Positions 1 to 10,016 of a stretch of 64,000 bases of DNA are shown here, piece by piece. Every line of letters starts with the position of its first letter. Within the stretch, counting starts at the first letter, position 1. The notes beneath the pieces were generated by a model. That model was not told the origin of the DNA and ran no database searches. It saw only the letters and a program-made list of their open reading frames with translations. Origin of the DNA: Nothopassalora personata (taxonomy: Eukaryota > Ascomycota > Dothideomycetes > Mycosphaerellales > Mycosphaerellaceae). A program made the position numbers and the translations under genes. Where the stretch lies: the NCBI GenBank assembly GCA_033816765.1, contig CM066287.1, forward strand, positions 4,836,001 through 4,900,000, read 5' to 3'.

Positions 1-3000
1 CTACTAGCTATCTAATAGTACTACGAGACTATTACCTTAGATATTACTAATATAGCTAGTTATAACATAGTATTAGGTATGCCTTAGTTAAGAAAGCATA
101 ATCTAGTTATCAACTAGAGAAAGGGAGTACTTACATTTAGGGAATACGATTACGTTATCGACATTTAGCCTACGTATTAATAGCGGACAATAGTAGATAA
201 GGTAAGGAAATAGCTTAATATATTCGAGCTTACGCCGAATAGAAGAAATTAAGAACTACCTTTAACCGGGATAGACACTAGCGTAGGGCCACCGGGTTAT
301 AAAGTTACTAGAAGTAATAGAGGTAATGTACTATCGAAGAATACTAACATCTTAGAGTTAAGTATTCCTAAGGAGTATCGTAAGTAGTCGCGACTCTTTA
401 AAGAGGAAAGAGGTAAGGATACCTTACCTAAGTACTAACTATAGGATTATAAGATAAACATTTAGCTAGGGAAAGAGCCTCTATAGGGACACCTATATTA
501 AATGTCTAAGAAAGAGCTATAGACCCTACGAGAATAGCTAAAGGAGAAGCTAGCTAAAGAATAGATAAGAAGATCTATCTTAAGTGTAGGAACTCTATAT
601 ATATTCGTTCTAAAAGCAAACGGGAAGTTACGACTCGTACAAGACTATAGAAAGTTAAACGAGATTACGATTAAGAACCGATACCCGCTACCTAACATTG
701 AAGAAGCATAAGATAGATTAACCGGATCGGACTAGTACACGAAGATTAACCTACGCAATGCCTTCTATACTATACGAATAGTAGAAGGAGAAGAATAGAA
801 AACCGCTTTTAGGATAAGATACGGACTTTACGAATTCTTAGTTATACTAATAGGATTAACTAACGCAGCCGAATCCTATTAGGACCTTATTAACGAAACA
901 CTTAGAGACCTACTCGATATATACGTTATCGCTTACATAGACGATATATTAGTCTATACGAAAGGATCCCTTTAGAATTATATAAAGCGAGTCTAGGACG
1001 TATTTAAACGGCTTACGCGAGTAGGCTTTAAGACGGCACCCGAGAAATGCGAATTCTATAAGAAAGAAGTTAAGTTCTTAGGCTTTATTATTAGTACTAT
1101 AGGAATATCTATCGACCCTATAAAGACACAATCAATTAGAGAATAGCTAGAGCCTAAAACAGTTAAGGAAGTACAATCATTCCTTAGACTAACTAACTAT
1201 AACCGGAAATTCATTAAGGATTATTTAAAGACAGCAGTACTAATAACGATACTTATAAGAAAAGACGCTAGCTAGAAATAGGGAAGAGAATAAGCCGATA
1301 CGTTTAAGCAACTTAAGCAACAATGCGTATTAGCCCCTACGCTTCGACTGTTCGATAGTAGTAAGGAAGTCTATATCGAGACCGATGCGTCTAATATAGC
1401 AATAGGCGCGTGTCTAATATAGATACACGATAGGTAGAGATACCTAGTAGCCTATTACTCCCGGAAAATAACTATAGCGGAATAGAACTACGACATCTAT
1501 AATAAAGAGCTTCTAGCTATTGTTACTACTATATAAAATTAGAGAGTATATATCGAGAGCCTACCGAAGTTAACGATTCTTTCTAACTATAAGAATCTTA
1601 CGTACTCTACGACGATAAAGGAACGTACCCGAAGGCAAGCCCGCTATTTAGAGCTACTAGAATAGTATAAGTTCGAGATTAAATATACTCTAGGACGAGA
1701 GAATAGCCGCGCCGACGCGCTAAGCCGAAGAAGCGACTATATAGAAGGAAAAGAACTAGTGCAACACAAAATACTAAAGACGAAACCCGACGGAAGTCTT
1801 AGTACTAACACGAGAGAATTTAATAATATCGTACGGATATTAGGCGATAAGGACGAACAATTCCCTATATCGTAAGGAAAATACTAAGTACTAAAGGATC
1901 GAGAAGAGGAATATATACGACAATATTACGACGGACCAACTTATAGATACCCTAGAACTTTAAAGACAATAGACCTAATATAACGTAGCTTCTTATTCCT
2001 ATAAATAAGACTTTAGGTGTTACGCTACATTAAACAATATGTATACTGCTAACGAAACAAGGCTACGAGACATACGAAATACGGTTACCTATAGTTTAGG
2101 ATACTACTAACGAAACCATAGGACGAAGTTACAATAGACTTTATTACGAAACTCCTACCGTTAAGGGATTAAGTTACGAAACAACTATATGACATAATAC
2201 TAGTTATAGTTAATAGACTTATAAAATACGTACACTTTATTCCTATATTAGAAACATACAATGTAGAGTAGCTCGGATACCTCGTACTAGATAGACTTAT
2301 CCGATACTACGGATTCCCTTAAGCGTTTATAACGGATAGAGATAAGCTATTTATATTAAACTACTAGAAGACGCTTATAGAAACAATCGGAATCAAACAT
2401 AAGCTATTAATAGCATATTATCCGGAGATAGACGGATAAACCGAAAGGATAAACTAAACGCTAGAATAATATCTACGATACTATATTAACTACGTATAAG
2501 ACAACTAGGTTTTATTACTACTAATAGCGTAGATTGCACTAAATAACTACAAATTAGAGACAACTTTAACGATACTATTTTATACGAACTTTAGTAAAGA
2601 TCCTAACCTATTTAGAACACCTAGATCCTACCTATAAGCCGAAAGAGCGATCGTAACGACGGATACTCTTAAGGAAGTGTATAAAGAAACACGTAAGGCA
2701 ATCAAAGATATATAACATAAACTATCTTAATAACGGCAAGACACGAGAAAAATAGCACCTCTACTAAAAGAGGGGGATAAGGTCTATCTCCTTATAAAAA
2801 ACTTAAGAATAAGAAGATAGACTAAGAAACTAGATTACGTTAAGGTTAGACTAATTTCTATTAATAAAGTTATAGGACTAGTTAACTACCGCCTACGACT
2901 ACTACCCGACGCTAAAATCTACCTAGTCTTCTATATCTCTAAGTTAGAACCCGCGGACGCTAAAACACCTTACTAAGAAAGCTCCTATTTCGAGCTAGAA

Positions 3001-3150
3001 GTAGAAAACGAATTCGAAGTCAAAAAAATCCTAGATAAAAAAGGTTAGCGATACCTTATTAAGTAGAAAGAATACGATAAATTAGAAAATACCTAGGAAC
3101 TAAAACAACACCTACGAAACTATTAGAAAAAGATCCAACAATACTAAAAA
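1..3150 (+). pseudogene. Gypsy A1 pol remnant (RIP-degraded)
   Basis: The plus strand keeps a long Ty3/Gypsy pol reading frame interrupted almost only by TAG. Read through those stops, it shows the protease C-terminus at the window start, then reverse transcriptase with the YIDD active-site box near 931-948. RNase H follows at about 1370-1700, then integrase at about 1900-2750 and a chromodomain-like tail at about 2930-3130. The TAG codons stand where related copies have CAG (Gln) or where TGG (Trp) is expected, which is what CpA-to-TpA RIP on both strands produces. The 5' end lies outside the window. The pol sequence is close to the copies at 47240-48579 and 53080-55855. It is a dead copy. 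The assignment is firm from motif order. Confidence 0.9.
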
Positions 3151-3197
3151 TAGGTCCGCCGATACGACCTACGATAATAGATCTCTCGGCCGACGAG

Positions 3198-3271
3198 CGA
3201 CTAGGGTAGGAATCGAACCTACGGCCTTAAGAGTTCAGGTAGCTTACGCTCTACTACTAAGCTATCTAGCC
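3198..3271 (-). tRNA. tRNA-shaped sequence at pol 3' end of element A1
   Basis: Read on the minus strand, this 74-nt stretch has a tRNA layout. It has a 7-nt acceptor stem (GGCTAGA with CCTAGTC; the last pair A-C would be G-C before RIP). It then has TA, a D arm GCTT/GAGC, and a perfect T arm GTAGG-TTCGATT-CCTAC that contains a consensus B box (GGTTCGATTCC). TAGCTTAGTAGT fits the A box. The anticodon arm does not fold into a standard 5-bp stem with a 7-nt loop, so no anticodon is assigned. It lies just after the pol chromodomain, antisense to pol and downstream of the antisense accessory ORF. It could be a captured tRNA gene or a tRNA-like structural module. A functional tRNA is unlikely here. 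Confidence 0.6.
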
Positions 3272-3361
3272 GATTAATAGAAATAGGAATATAACTTATA
3301 AATAAATACCCTAATAAGTTTCTACTCCTAGGGACTCGCCCTAGGGCTCCGCCCTAGAAAG

Positions 3362-3850
3362 CGCCGCCTAGTCGTTTACGGGCATCTCTAGGATATCCGA
3401 GAAAGAAACTAGCGAAGGTAATACCTCTACCCCTAATGCCTACTTAAGGGACGCTAGCTCCTCGCGCGCCTCTTCCTCCTCGAGCTTCTCTAACTCCTTA
3501 GCGACGGCGTCGTCGGTGCAATGCTTAGCTAAGCGTAGCTGTTTCTAAAGACGGATCTTACGTATCTTTAGCCGTAGCTCCTCCTCTTTAATCCTCTTAA
3601 GCTCTAGCTTAAGCTTATCGTGCGAATCGCGAAGATATTCCTACTCCGGACGAGAAAGATATACGTCGTAATCCCTATAGCCTTTTCGAATATAGGCCGA
3701 ATACTTCCTAGACCGAGAACCTACGATATACTTTACTACCGCGCCCGAGGATCGAGACTTCTAACAATTCGTATATAGAGCTATTTAAATACTAGAGATT
3801 TTAGTATCTAGAGCGAGTCGTTAACGGCGTTTATAGGAGGAAGAAGACAT
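3362..3850 (-). pseudogene. Antisense accessory gene of Gypsy A1 (Cys motif plus coiled coil)
   Basis: The minus-strand frame starts ATG-TCT-TCT-TCC-TCC (MSSSS) at 3850 and is broken only by TAG/TAA codons of RIP type. Around residues 45-65 it matches the D copy at 49000: KYIVGSRSRKYSAYIRKGYRDYD here against KCIVSPRSGKCSEYVRKGYSNCD there, so several Tyr codons here are RIPed Cys codons. A Lys/Glu-rich segment follows (KIRKIRL, KQLRLAK, AKELEKLEEEE) and looks like a coiled coil. It sits between pol and the 3' LTR, opposite to gag-pol. The function is unknown; metal binding by the cysteines is an inference. The natural stop is uncertain. Confidence 0.65.
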
Positions 3851-3889
3851 AGTTAACTATTACTACAAGAAATAATAACGGCTTATAAA

Positions 3890-3904
3890 GCTTCGGGACG
3901 AAGC
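3890..3904. promoter_or_regulatory. Palindrome between accessory ATG and polypurine tract (A1)
   Basis: This is a 15-nt perfect palindrome with a 3-nt centre (GCTTCG-GGA-CGAAGC). It lies between the A1 accessory ATG and the polypurine tract. TTTATAAG on the accessory strand lies between it and the ATG. The same element occurs at 63527-63541 and, with paired substitutions, at 48941-48955. Confidence 0.6.
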
Positions 3905-3910
3905 TAGGCT

Positions 3911-3924
3911 AAAAAGGGGGATAG
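3911..3924 (+). promoter_or_regulatory. Polypurine tract of Gypsy A1
   Basis: AAAAAGGGGGATAG directly abuts the 3' LTR. This is the expected plus-strand primer site for reverse transcription and shows that A1 runs on the plus strand. Confidence 0.8.
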
Positions 3925-4328
3925 TATTATAGAATAATTTCTATAGACCCTAGAATTATAATAACGAGACGAGCACGTAACTTATCCTACCTAAGCGCTT
4001 AGACTTAGGGCAATTAGACTACTTATACTTAGACTAATTAGACTACTTATACCTAGAATAATTAGACTAATTACCAAGATCTACGAATCTTCTTTATATT
4101 TAGAAACGCTAAGAATCCCTTATAGTCTCGATACGTTTAACTTACTGTTTAATATTACTGTTTGGAATATACTATAACCTAACCTCTACCTTATAGCTAC
4201 TTAGTCTCTACGAGACAAGATAGCTACTACTTTATTACTCTCCCTTAACTTCCTATCGGCCCGAGAATAAACCCGATTAAGCTTATCTTCTTAACTTATA
4301 ATATTATTAGGTTATACTAAACCTAACA
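3925..4328 (+). repeat. 3' LTR of Gypsy A1 (404 bp)
   Basis: It begins TATTATAGAA (RIPed TGTTATAGAA) after the polypurine tract and ends CCTAACA. A second copy of the same length is at 32294-32697. Differences between the copies are mostly transitions at CA/TG sites. The 5' LTR and left target duplication are outside the window. Confidence 0.85.
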
Positions 4329-4660
4329 AATAGGTACTTAAGTAAGCTATTAAATTGCGCTACTTAGAGTAGACTCTATAAGATAGCTATAGTAGGATAT
4401 AGAATACTAGTTAATAGTCTAATAGTAATATTACATATATATATAATCCCTAGATAACCTAAATCTTATTACGTAAGCCTATATCTAAGTATTACTATTA
4501 CTATAGTAACCAGTAATTACTATTATAGTAAAATGTTAATGGTAAATAGTAATAGTAAGACTTTCCCTAAGGCTATAGTAATAGGTATTACTATAGTAAA
4601 TAGTAATTACTATTAGTAAGTAGTAATTACTATAACTCTTACTATTACTCCCTTTGTCCC
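4329..4660. repeat. AT-rich low-complexity relic at the gene-island edge
   Basis: No coding frame is seen. From about 4480 the sequence is built from repeated AGTAATTACTAT-like inverted units and TAGTAA/TTACTA words. It may be a RIPed minisatellite or a small palindromic element. CA and TG dinucleotides reappear abruptly at about 4650-4670, marking the start of undamaged sequence. Confidence 0.5.
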
Positions 4661-6696
4661 AACACTGCGGACAGGGCACCACGGCGAAATGAAATCGGCT
4701 GTATCCATATACGCTCCTACATAGCAAGCGACGGGCGGCAAAGATTTTGAGATCTTGGACTACTGTGTCGAGCCAGCAAGTTATCCCCATGCGAATGCAA
4801 ACAGCCACAAGCCTTGCATATGCCTCTTATTAGACTTCGATACTCGTAGATGATAGACGGCACAAATTGACTGTCACCACCTCTAGAAGAGCGGCAAAAC
4901 ACCCGCCAGCTTCTTCAGTAGCATCGACACGCCTTCGAAACGACGGTACGCCCAGCCAAATGTCCGGAACCATGCTGTCACCATGTGCGCGGTCATACAT
5001 TTTCGTCATGTCTGCAGGCCCAGACTGCCTCCTGACAGCGGTAAGCCGCAGCGACGTGAGCGATATTACGGCCGTAGGGATCCGCTGTACATCTATCTGT
5101 GTGCACAATGACATCGGCAGCCTCTTCCGTAACCAGCAGGCTTCTAAATCCCCCTTCTTTCCAAGGACGACTTTGATAAATGTTGGACTGCCGGTAGTCA
5201 AGATTGATCAAACTATTGATTTCGGGCACCAACAGCTGTCAATCGTTGCCCAAGAACAGGCGTTGCCTGCTCTGAGACAGGGTCCTTCGAGACCCGCTCT
5301 CTACTACGGATCTTCCCGACGCTGGTTGCCGCAGATGCCGTGCCCAACTCGATCAGTTGGCTTTCGCCTAATAAAGCAGTCATCTGTTCTTTCGCCAATT
5401 ACCACTGTGAAGCCAACAGGAGCACCGTGCCCCGATCTTGACATGGGAATAATCGTCTTTGCGATCGAAGCATTTTCCACGACTGCCCGCAGGATCTTGA
5501 GACTCGATGGACACGCTCAGTGGCGGGGAGGCCATATGGACTCGGCCCTGCGTCGCAGAACAGTCGATGCGCCAATGATCATTACGGCCCATGGAAGCAG
5601 TGTGGGCAATGGCCATACCATTATTATTAGTGCTGATGTACATGCGCAGTGATGCGGCAGTCGTGATTGTGTACCTGGCACAGCGCCCCCGTAAAGCAAG
5701 GATAAGGTCATTGGATCACGATTGGCTGGATCGAGATCGATGCGTGTCTGTGCGCAAAGAATCTCGGCTGCACCACCACTTCGAAGACGTGGAGCGGGTG
5801 CTTGCATGATAAAGAATATTATGGAGTCACTTGGTGTCGCTTCTACGCCGCTGCTAGCCTGCTGCTACGAGCAACTCACCTGACGAAATGCTGCGACGGC
5901 CGCCGGTATTGTAGTGCTACCACTGCCGAGCTACACGAATTGCGTGAAGCGTGGACACCCAGTGGCGGCGCGATCGTGGCACGCTGGACAGTGGAGTGAT
6001 CAGTGTCTGGCCGATCGACATGGCCAGCCTGTGGCGCTGTGGACTTGCCAGTTGCAACACGACGGTGTCCAGCCGCAGTGATGGTCAAGACGCGAGTGCT
6101 GTACAGCAGTAGTAGTCATCAACATCATCCTCGAGGAGCATGAGCATAGCGATTATTTCGGACTAGTACGCTCATGCATCCATATCGCTCCCTGCACAGA
6201 GGCGCGGAATCTCCGATCATCACTCGCAAACAGCCTGCCCGTGTCCAATCTAGCGAGCACAGAACTGTACCTAGTCTAGCATGGCTTCTTGGTCCCGATC
6301 ACTCCGCTGCTAATAACCTCTTCCTACACTAGATAATCTGCTGACACCCTTCAGCCGGCCGCGCTGCTACGATCTGAATCTCAAACCATATACCAACCGC
6401 ATGCGAGCATCCCTACCTGCTGCCGCGTTTCGTTTCTCGCAGCCGGGCTCGCTGCACGCCTCTACCACTGTCTGACTGCACACTACAACCCTGACGGGTC
6501 GCCCCCGATCACGCTAACGACACTCGCCGTTTCGCACGTCTGGTCGCATGCATTCCTTGACAACGATATACCGATAGCCTTCCACGGATCGCCATCTACT
6601 TATCTCCCGTCATCTGGAGAAGGCACTTCGACGCTTCCGCATCCGATACCGTATACAGTCGCCTATAGTCGACACCCCTCCCCCATCCTCTGCGAT
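4661..6696. other. Long intergenic/leader region upstream of the GATA-factor gene
   Basis: About 2 kb of normal-composition sequence without a convincing gene. The longest open frame (4867-5652) has no recognisable domain and overlaps equally long frames on the other strand. The stretch before 6697 is pyrimidine-rich and contains several short upstream ATGs, consistent with a long promoter and 5' leader. I see no RNA gene or repeat. Confidence 0.5.
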
Positions 6697-8395
6697 ATGG
6701 ATCGAAGGTACGTCTTCAACACTCATCTTTCACAGCGCCTGGCCTCGTGCAATACGTACAACGAGGCGAACATGTCACTGACAAGTCTGCCCTTTAGACC
6801 TCAATTGCCTGCGCTCAGCTACCCCGAGGTGGACAAGGTGAAGCGTGAGGAAGACGCTTACCAGAACCGCAACACTGGCACGCCACAAAGTTTGTCGAGT
6901 GCCAGCGCCGCTCCCAGTCCGACCTATCAATACCCTACAGGACCACCTCCGCCGTACAGCCATTCTCATGGCGCGCCCCCTTCAGCACAGCAGCAGGCAA
7001 ACGTATGGATCGGTGCGCAATCAGGTGTGCACACCCCACCCGAGAGCCGTTGCACCAGCGAGCATGAGAAGGAAGGTGCCAAACAAGGCCCGAGGCAATC
7101 GCTGCCATCGATTTCGGAAGCGCTAGGCGTGGACAGTCAAACCGCCTTTGCATCTGCTCCTACTGCTCCGGCATCGTTGCAATCCACACATCTCCCGCCG
7201 CCGGCATCTGGCCCGCCAGCATCTCCGTCTGCTGCCTTGAGACGATCATATCCGATGGAGCCGCCCCAGGGCCCAGCAAGCTCGTTCACGAGCAGCAACA
7301 CCTATTCGCAGCACCCGCAGTATCGCTCGGAAGCGGCTCAACGACCTTCGTATCCTCCCCCAGCAGAGGCAGCCCGTGGTCCTGCGGCTTTTCCGCCTGG
7401 CCAGGACACCAAACCATTGTTGCATCAGTCCCCCGCACAACCGCAGTCTCGCCCACCACCACCACCACCACCACCTGCGAGCTTCTCACGTCCACCGGAG
7501 CCTTCGCCGGCGTATGACCACCAGCCAATTACGTCAACGGGCTCTATGGCTGCGCCAAGCAGCTTTCCATATGGCTATACGCCATATCCACCGAGATACG
7601 CTAATCCCACGTCACCTGCCAGCACATCCTCCGGGCCGATCTACCAACCTTCGACGGTGTACGGTGCACCGCAGACGTCGTCATCGTCCGGTTGGAAACC
7701 CGAAAACACGACTCGATATGACAGCCGACAACCTGAGCAGGCCAACTATGGTGATAACGTCAAGCGTCATTTGGACTTTTATGACTTGGAGCAAGCTCTA
7801 AACGAGGTGCGTTTTGATATCGTTGGCACCAGCTGCTATACACTGACTCTTCGATCAGATTAGTAGTGTCAGCGGACATCTGGGTGATTTCGCCCGTCGA
7901 TACGGAGACCGCATGCATCAGACTCAGCGCTCAGGGCCCTCGCCGTCTACTTTGCCGGGCATCGTGGAAGTGGACGACATGGTTTCTAAATTACGTGCGC
8001 AGCTTGAGTCCCTCCTCAAGATACGCGATGTGGTTCTGGCTCAGCAAGCGGTTTACGAACAGCAAGCCGCTGACCAACGACTCCAACACAAAGCGTTCAA
8101 TGAACCCCCGCAACCACAAACCGATCTCCAAGCTCCAGAGATGGACGAAAGCAAGGCTGGTGGTTTTGCAGGCGTTGATACCAAGAAGCGAAGAGGACGA
8201 GCTGCACCACCAGGTCGATGCCACAGCTGCAACCGCGCTGAGACACCGGAATGGCGACGAGGACCCGACGGTGCCAGGACACTGTGCAACGCGTGCGGTC
8301 TGCACTACGCTAAACTTACAAGAAAGAACAATGGCGCCAACAAAAATTCCAACGTTAGCAGCTCAACCCTGCGATCGAAGGAGAATATGCCATGA
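6697..8395 (+). CDS. nsdD: GATA-type zinc-finger transcription factor, NsdD-like
   Basis: Two exons are inferred, 6697-7806 and 7859-8395. The 52-bp intron runs GTGCGT to CAG and joins NE to ISSVSGHLGDF in frame, giving 548 residues. The first 370 residues are low complexity (Pro, Ser, Gln), including a poly-Pro run near residue 255. Next comes a helical segment (KLRAQLESLL) and, at about residues 491-516, one GATA finger CHSC-x18-CNAC ending in LHYAKLTRK. The 18-residue loop and C-terminal position match NsdD/SUB-1/LTF1, regulators of sexual development and light responses in ascomycetes. It should bind GATA motifs in the nucleus. A later in-frame ATG at 6772 (MSLTSLPFRPQLPALSYP) is an alternative start. 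Orthology is inferred from the finger and architecture. Confidence 0.85.
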
Positions 8396-10016
8396 ACGTA
8401 TGGCCAGGGCCTGCCAGGACCCTCACTGTCGCCACGCACACATTGATATGTTTGACCGCATTTTGAGCATGTTATGCTACTACTTATACTGCCTTTTCAG
8501 CGATACCCAAGATGCAATCGGCCTTTTTAGAGGCCCGGGCAGCAAGGAGATGGATGCTCCTGCGACGATGAAAAGTTTGCGAGCGTTATTAGACGCTATG
8601 ATTTTACATGTTGTGGCACAACATTTCGACGAAACTGGCCAGTGGCAACGAGTGTTCCGTGCTTCGGGCGATCTGTCACTTGGGGCTCTTATGATGGCTT
8701 TTACGAATATTGGACGGATCAGAGTGACGGCGTTGGCGGGAATTTGGAGAAACGATATACCACGAGGAAGTCTTTTAGGGCTCATCTGCATTGGGAGGAG
8801 TTTTTTTGTTTGCTTGTTCGAAATCGAAGCGGTTACCCCGGGAGATGGGGTGGTATCTCGAATGAAGCTGCAACAGCTATTAGGCTGCGATTGTGGCGTG
8901 CACGAAGGCAAGCATGTACGCTTCCTGGGTGGCAGTGTACATAGCATGGCAACATTGAGACTCGGCCAGAGTCGACGATTACTGAAGCGCCGATGCCCAC
9001 TATCTCACGCAGTACGACATAAGCGCAGGCGGAAGCCGATCTCGAGAAGGTGTGATGGAATGATGGTTCCCGCGCCTGCACCGAGCCTTCGACGTGACAA
9101 CTGCGTGGTGCAGCGATTCTGCCGTAACGTGCAACACAGCCGGCCTGTTTGGCCAGATCTGTGGGTAAGCGCGATACAGATCCGATGTAGCAAATAGATG
9201 GTGGTCATGAGCGAAGCGCTGTACGACCCACAAGCAGGTACTAGCTGTCAAGTCAGTGGCTTGCCGTAGGCCACGTCGGACGGCATCGCCTGCGATTCCG
9301 ACAAGCATCTGGCCGTACTTGACATGTAGGCTGTAGCGAGGGAGGTGACGTCCCCGATGAGCACGCCTTGAAAAGATGAAGGAACCGGGCTCTGTCATGT
9401 GCAAAAAATGCTGATGGGCGGAAAGGGATCATGGAGCCCGTGCTTGCATCATCATGTTTACTAATGCTCCATATGATGCAAAACAAAATAAAAAAAATCG
9501 TCAACGACGATGATGTTCGACGTCCAGTCGCGTCTCTTACACCCGTTTGCGTCCGACGACGTTCGTGTAGCATTATCGTCATCGTCATCGTCATATACCT
9601 ATCGACAGTATCCACCCGCACTCGCTCCTCGTGGCACAGGACACGTCCGCGTTCACGCCCGCTGGCAGGTTGCGCGGACCCCTCCCCCACCCCCCACTTC
9701 GACGAGAGTTGAGATTGTCAATTGCCTGTAGCGCGGCGAGGATGCCGAGAGCGACGATAGCCTGAAGCACGACAGCCGCTAGCGCATCAACGCCGCCTCA
9801 CACCACATCACCTCCACCACCAAGAAGACATCTCTCCGACACTCGCACCCACCACCGCCACGACCCAGTGAAAATCACTCCCTCTCGCGAGCCCTTCCAC
9901 GAACGGCGGATCACCTCAAGCTCCGGCCGCACCACATCATTGGGCACATGCAATTGCGGTAGCACAGTCGTCGTGCGCCACACTAGGAAGAGCGGGTGCA
10001 GCACTTGCAGCCAACG
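8396..10016. other. Intergenic region between nsdD and glutamate-cysteine ligase
   Basis: Several medium open frames cross this stretch on both strands, none with a domain or conserved composition. It probably holds the nsdD 3' UTR and the promoter and leader of the next gene. Short AAAATAAAAAAAATCG and GTCATCGTCATCGTCAT runs lie at about 9485-9595. Nothing else is identified. Confidence 0.5.

Noticed and set aside
3198..3271. Functional tRNA gene
   Set aside because: The anticodon arm is not canonical, it lies inside a RIPed element and a similar but different copy sits in element C; kept only as tRNA-shaped.
4867..5652. 261-codon plus-strand ORF
   Set aside because: No domain, atypical composition, overlapped by several long ORFs on the other strand; likely chance in a GC-rich leader region.
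7866..9197. 443-codon plus-strand ORF
   Set aside because: It is another frame of nsdD exon 2 running into the 3' region; the GATA finger is in a different frame.
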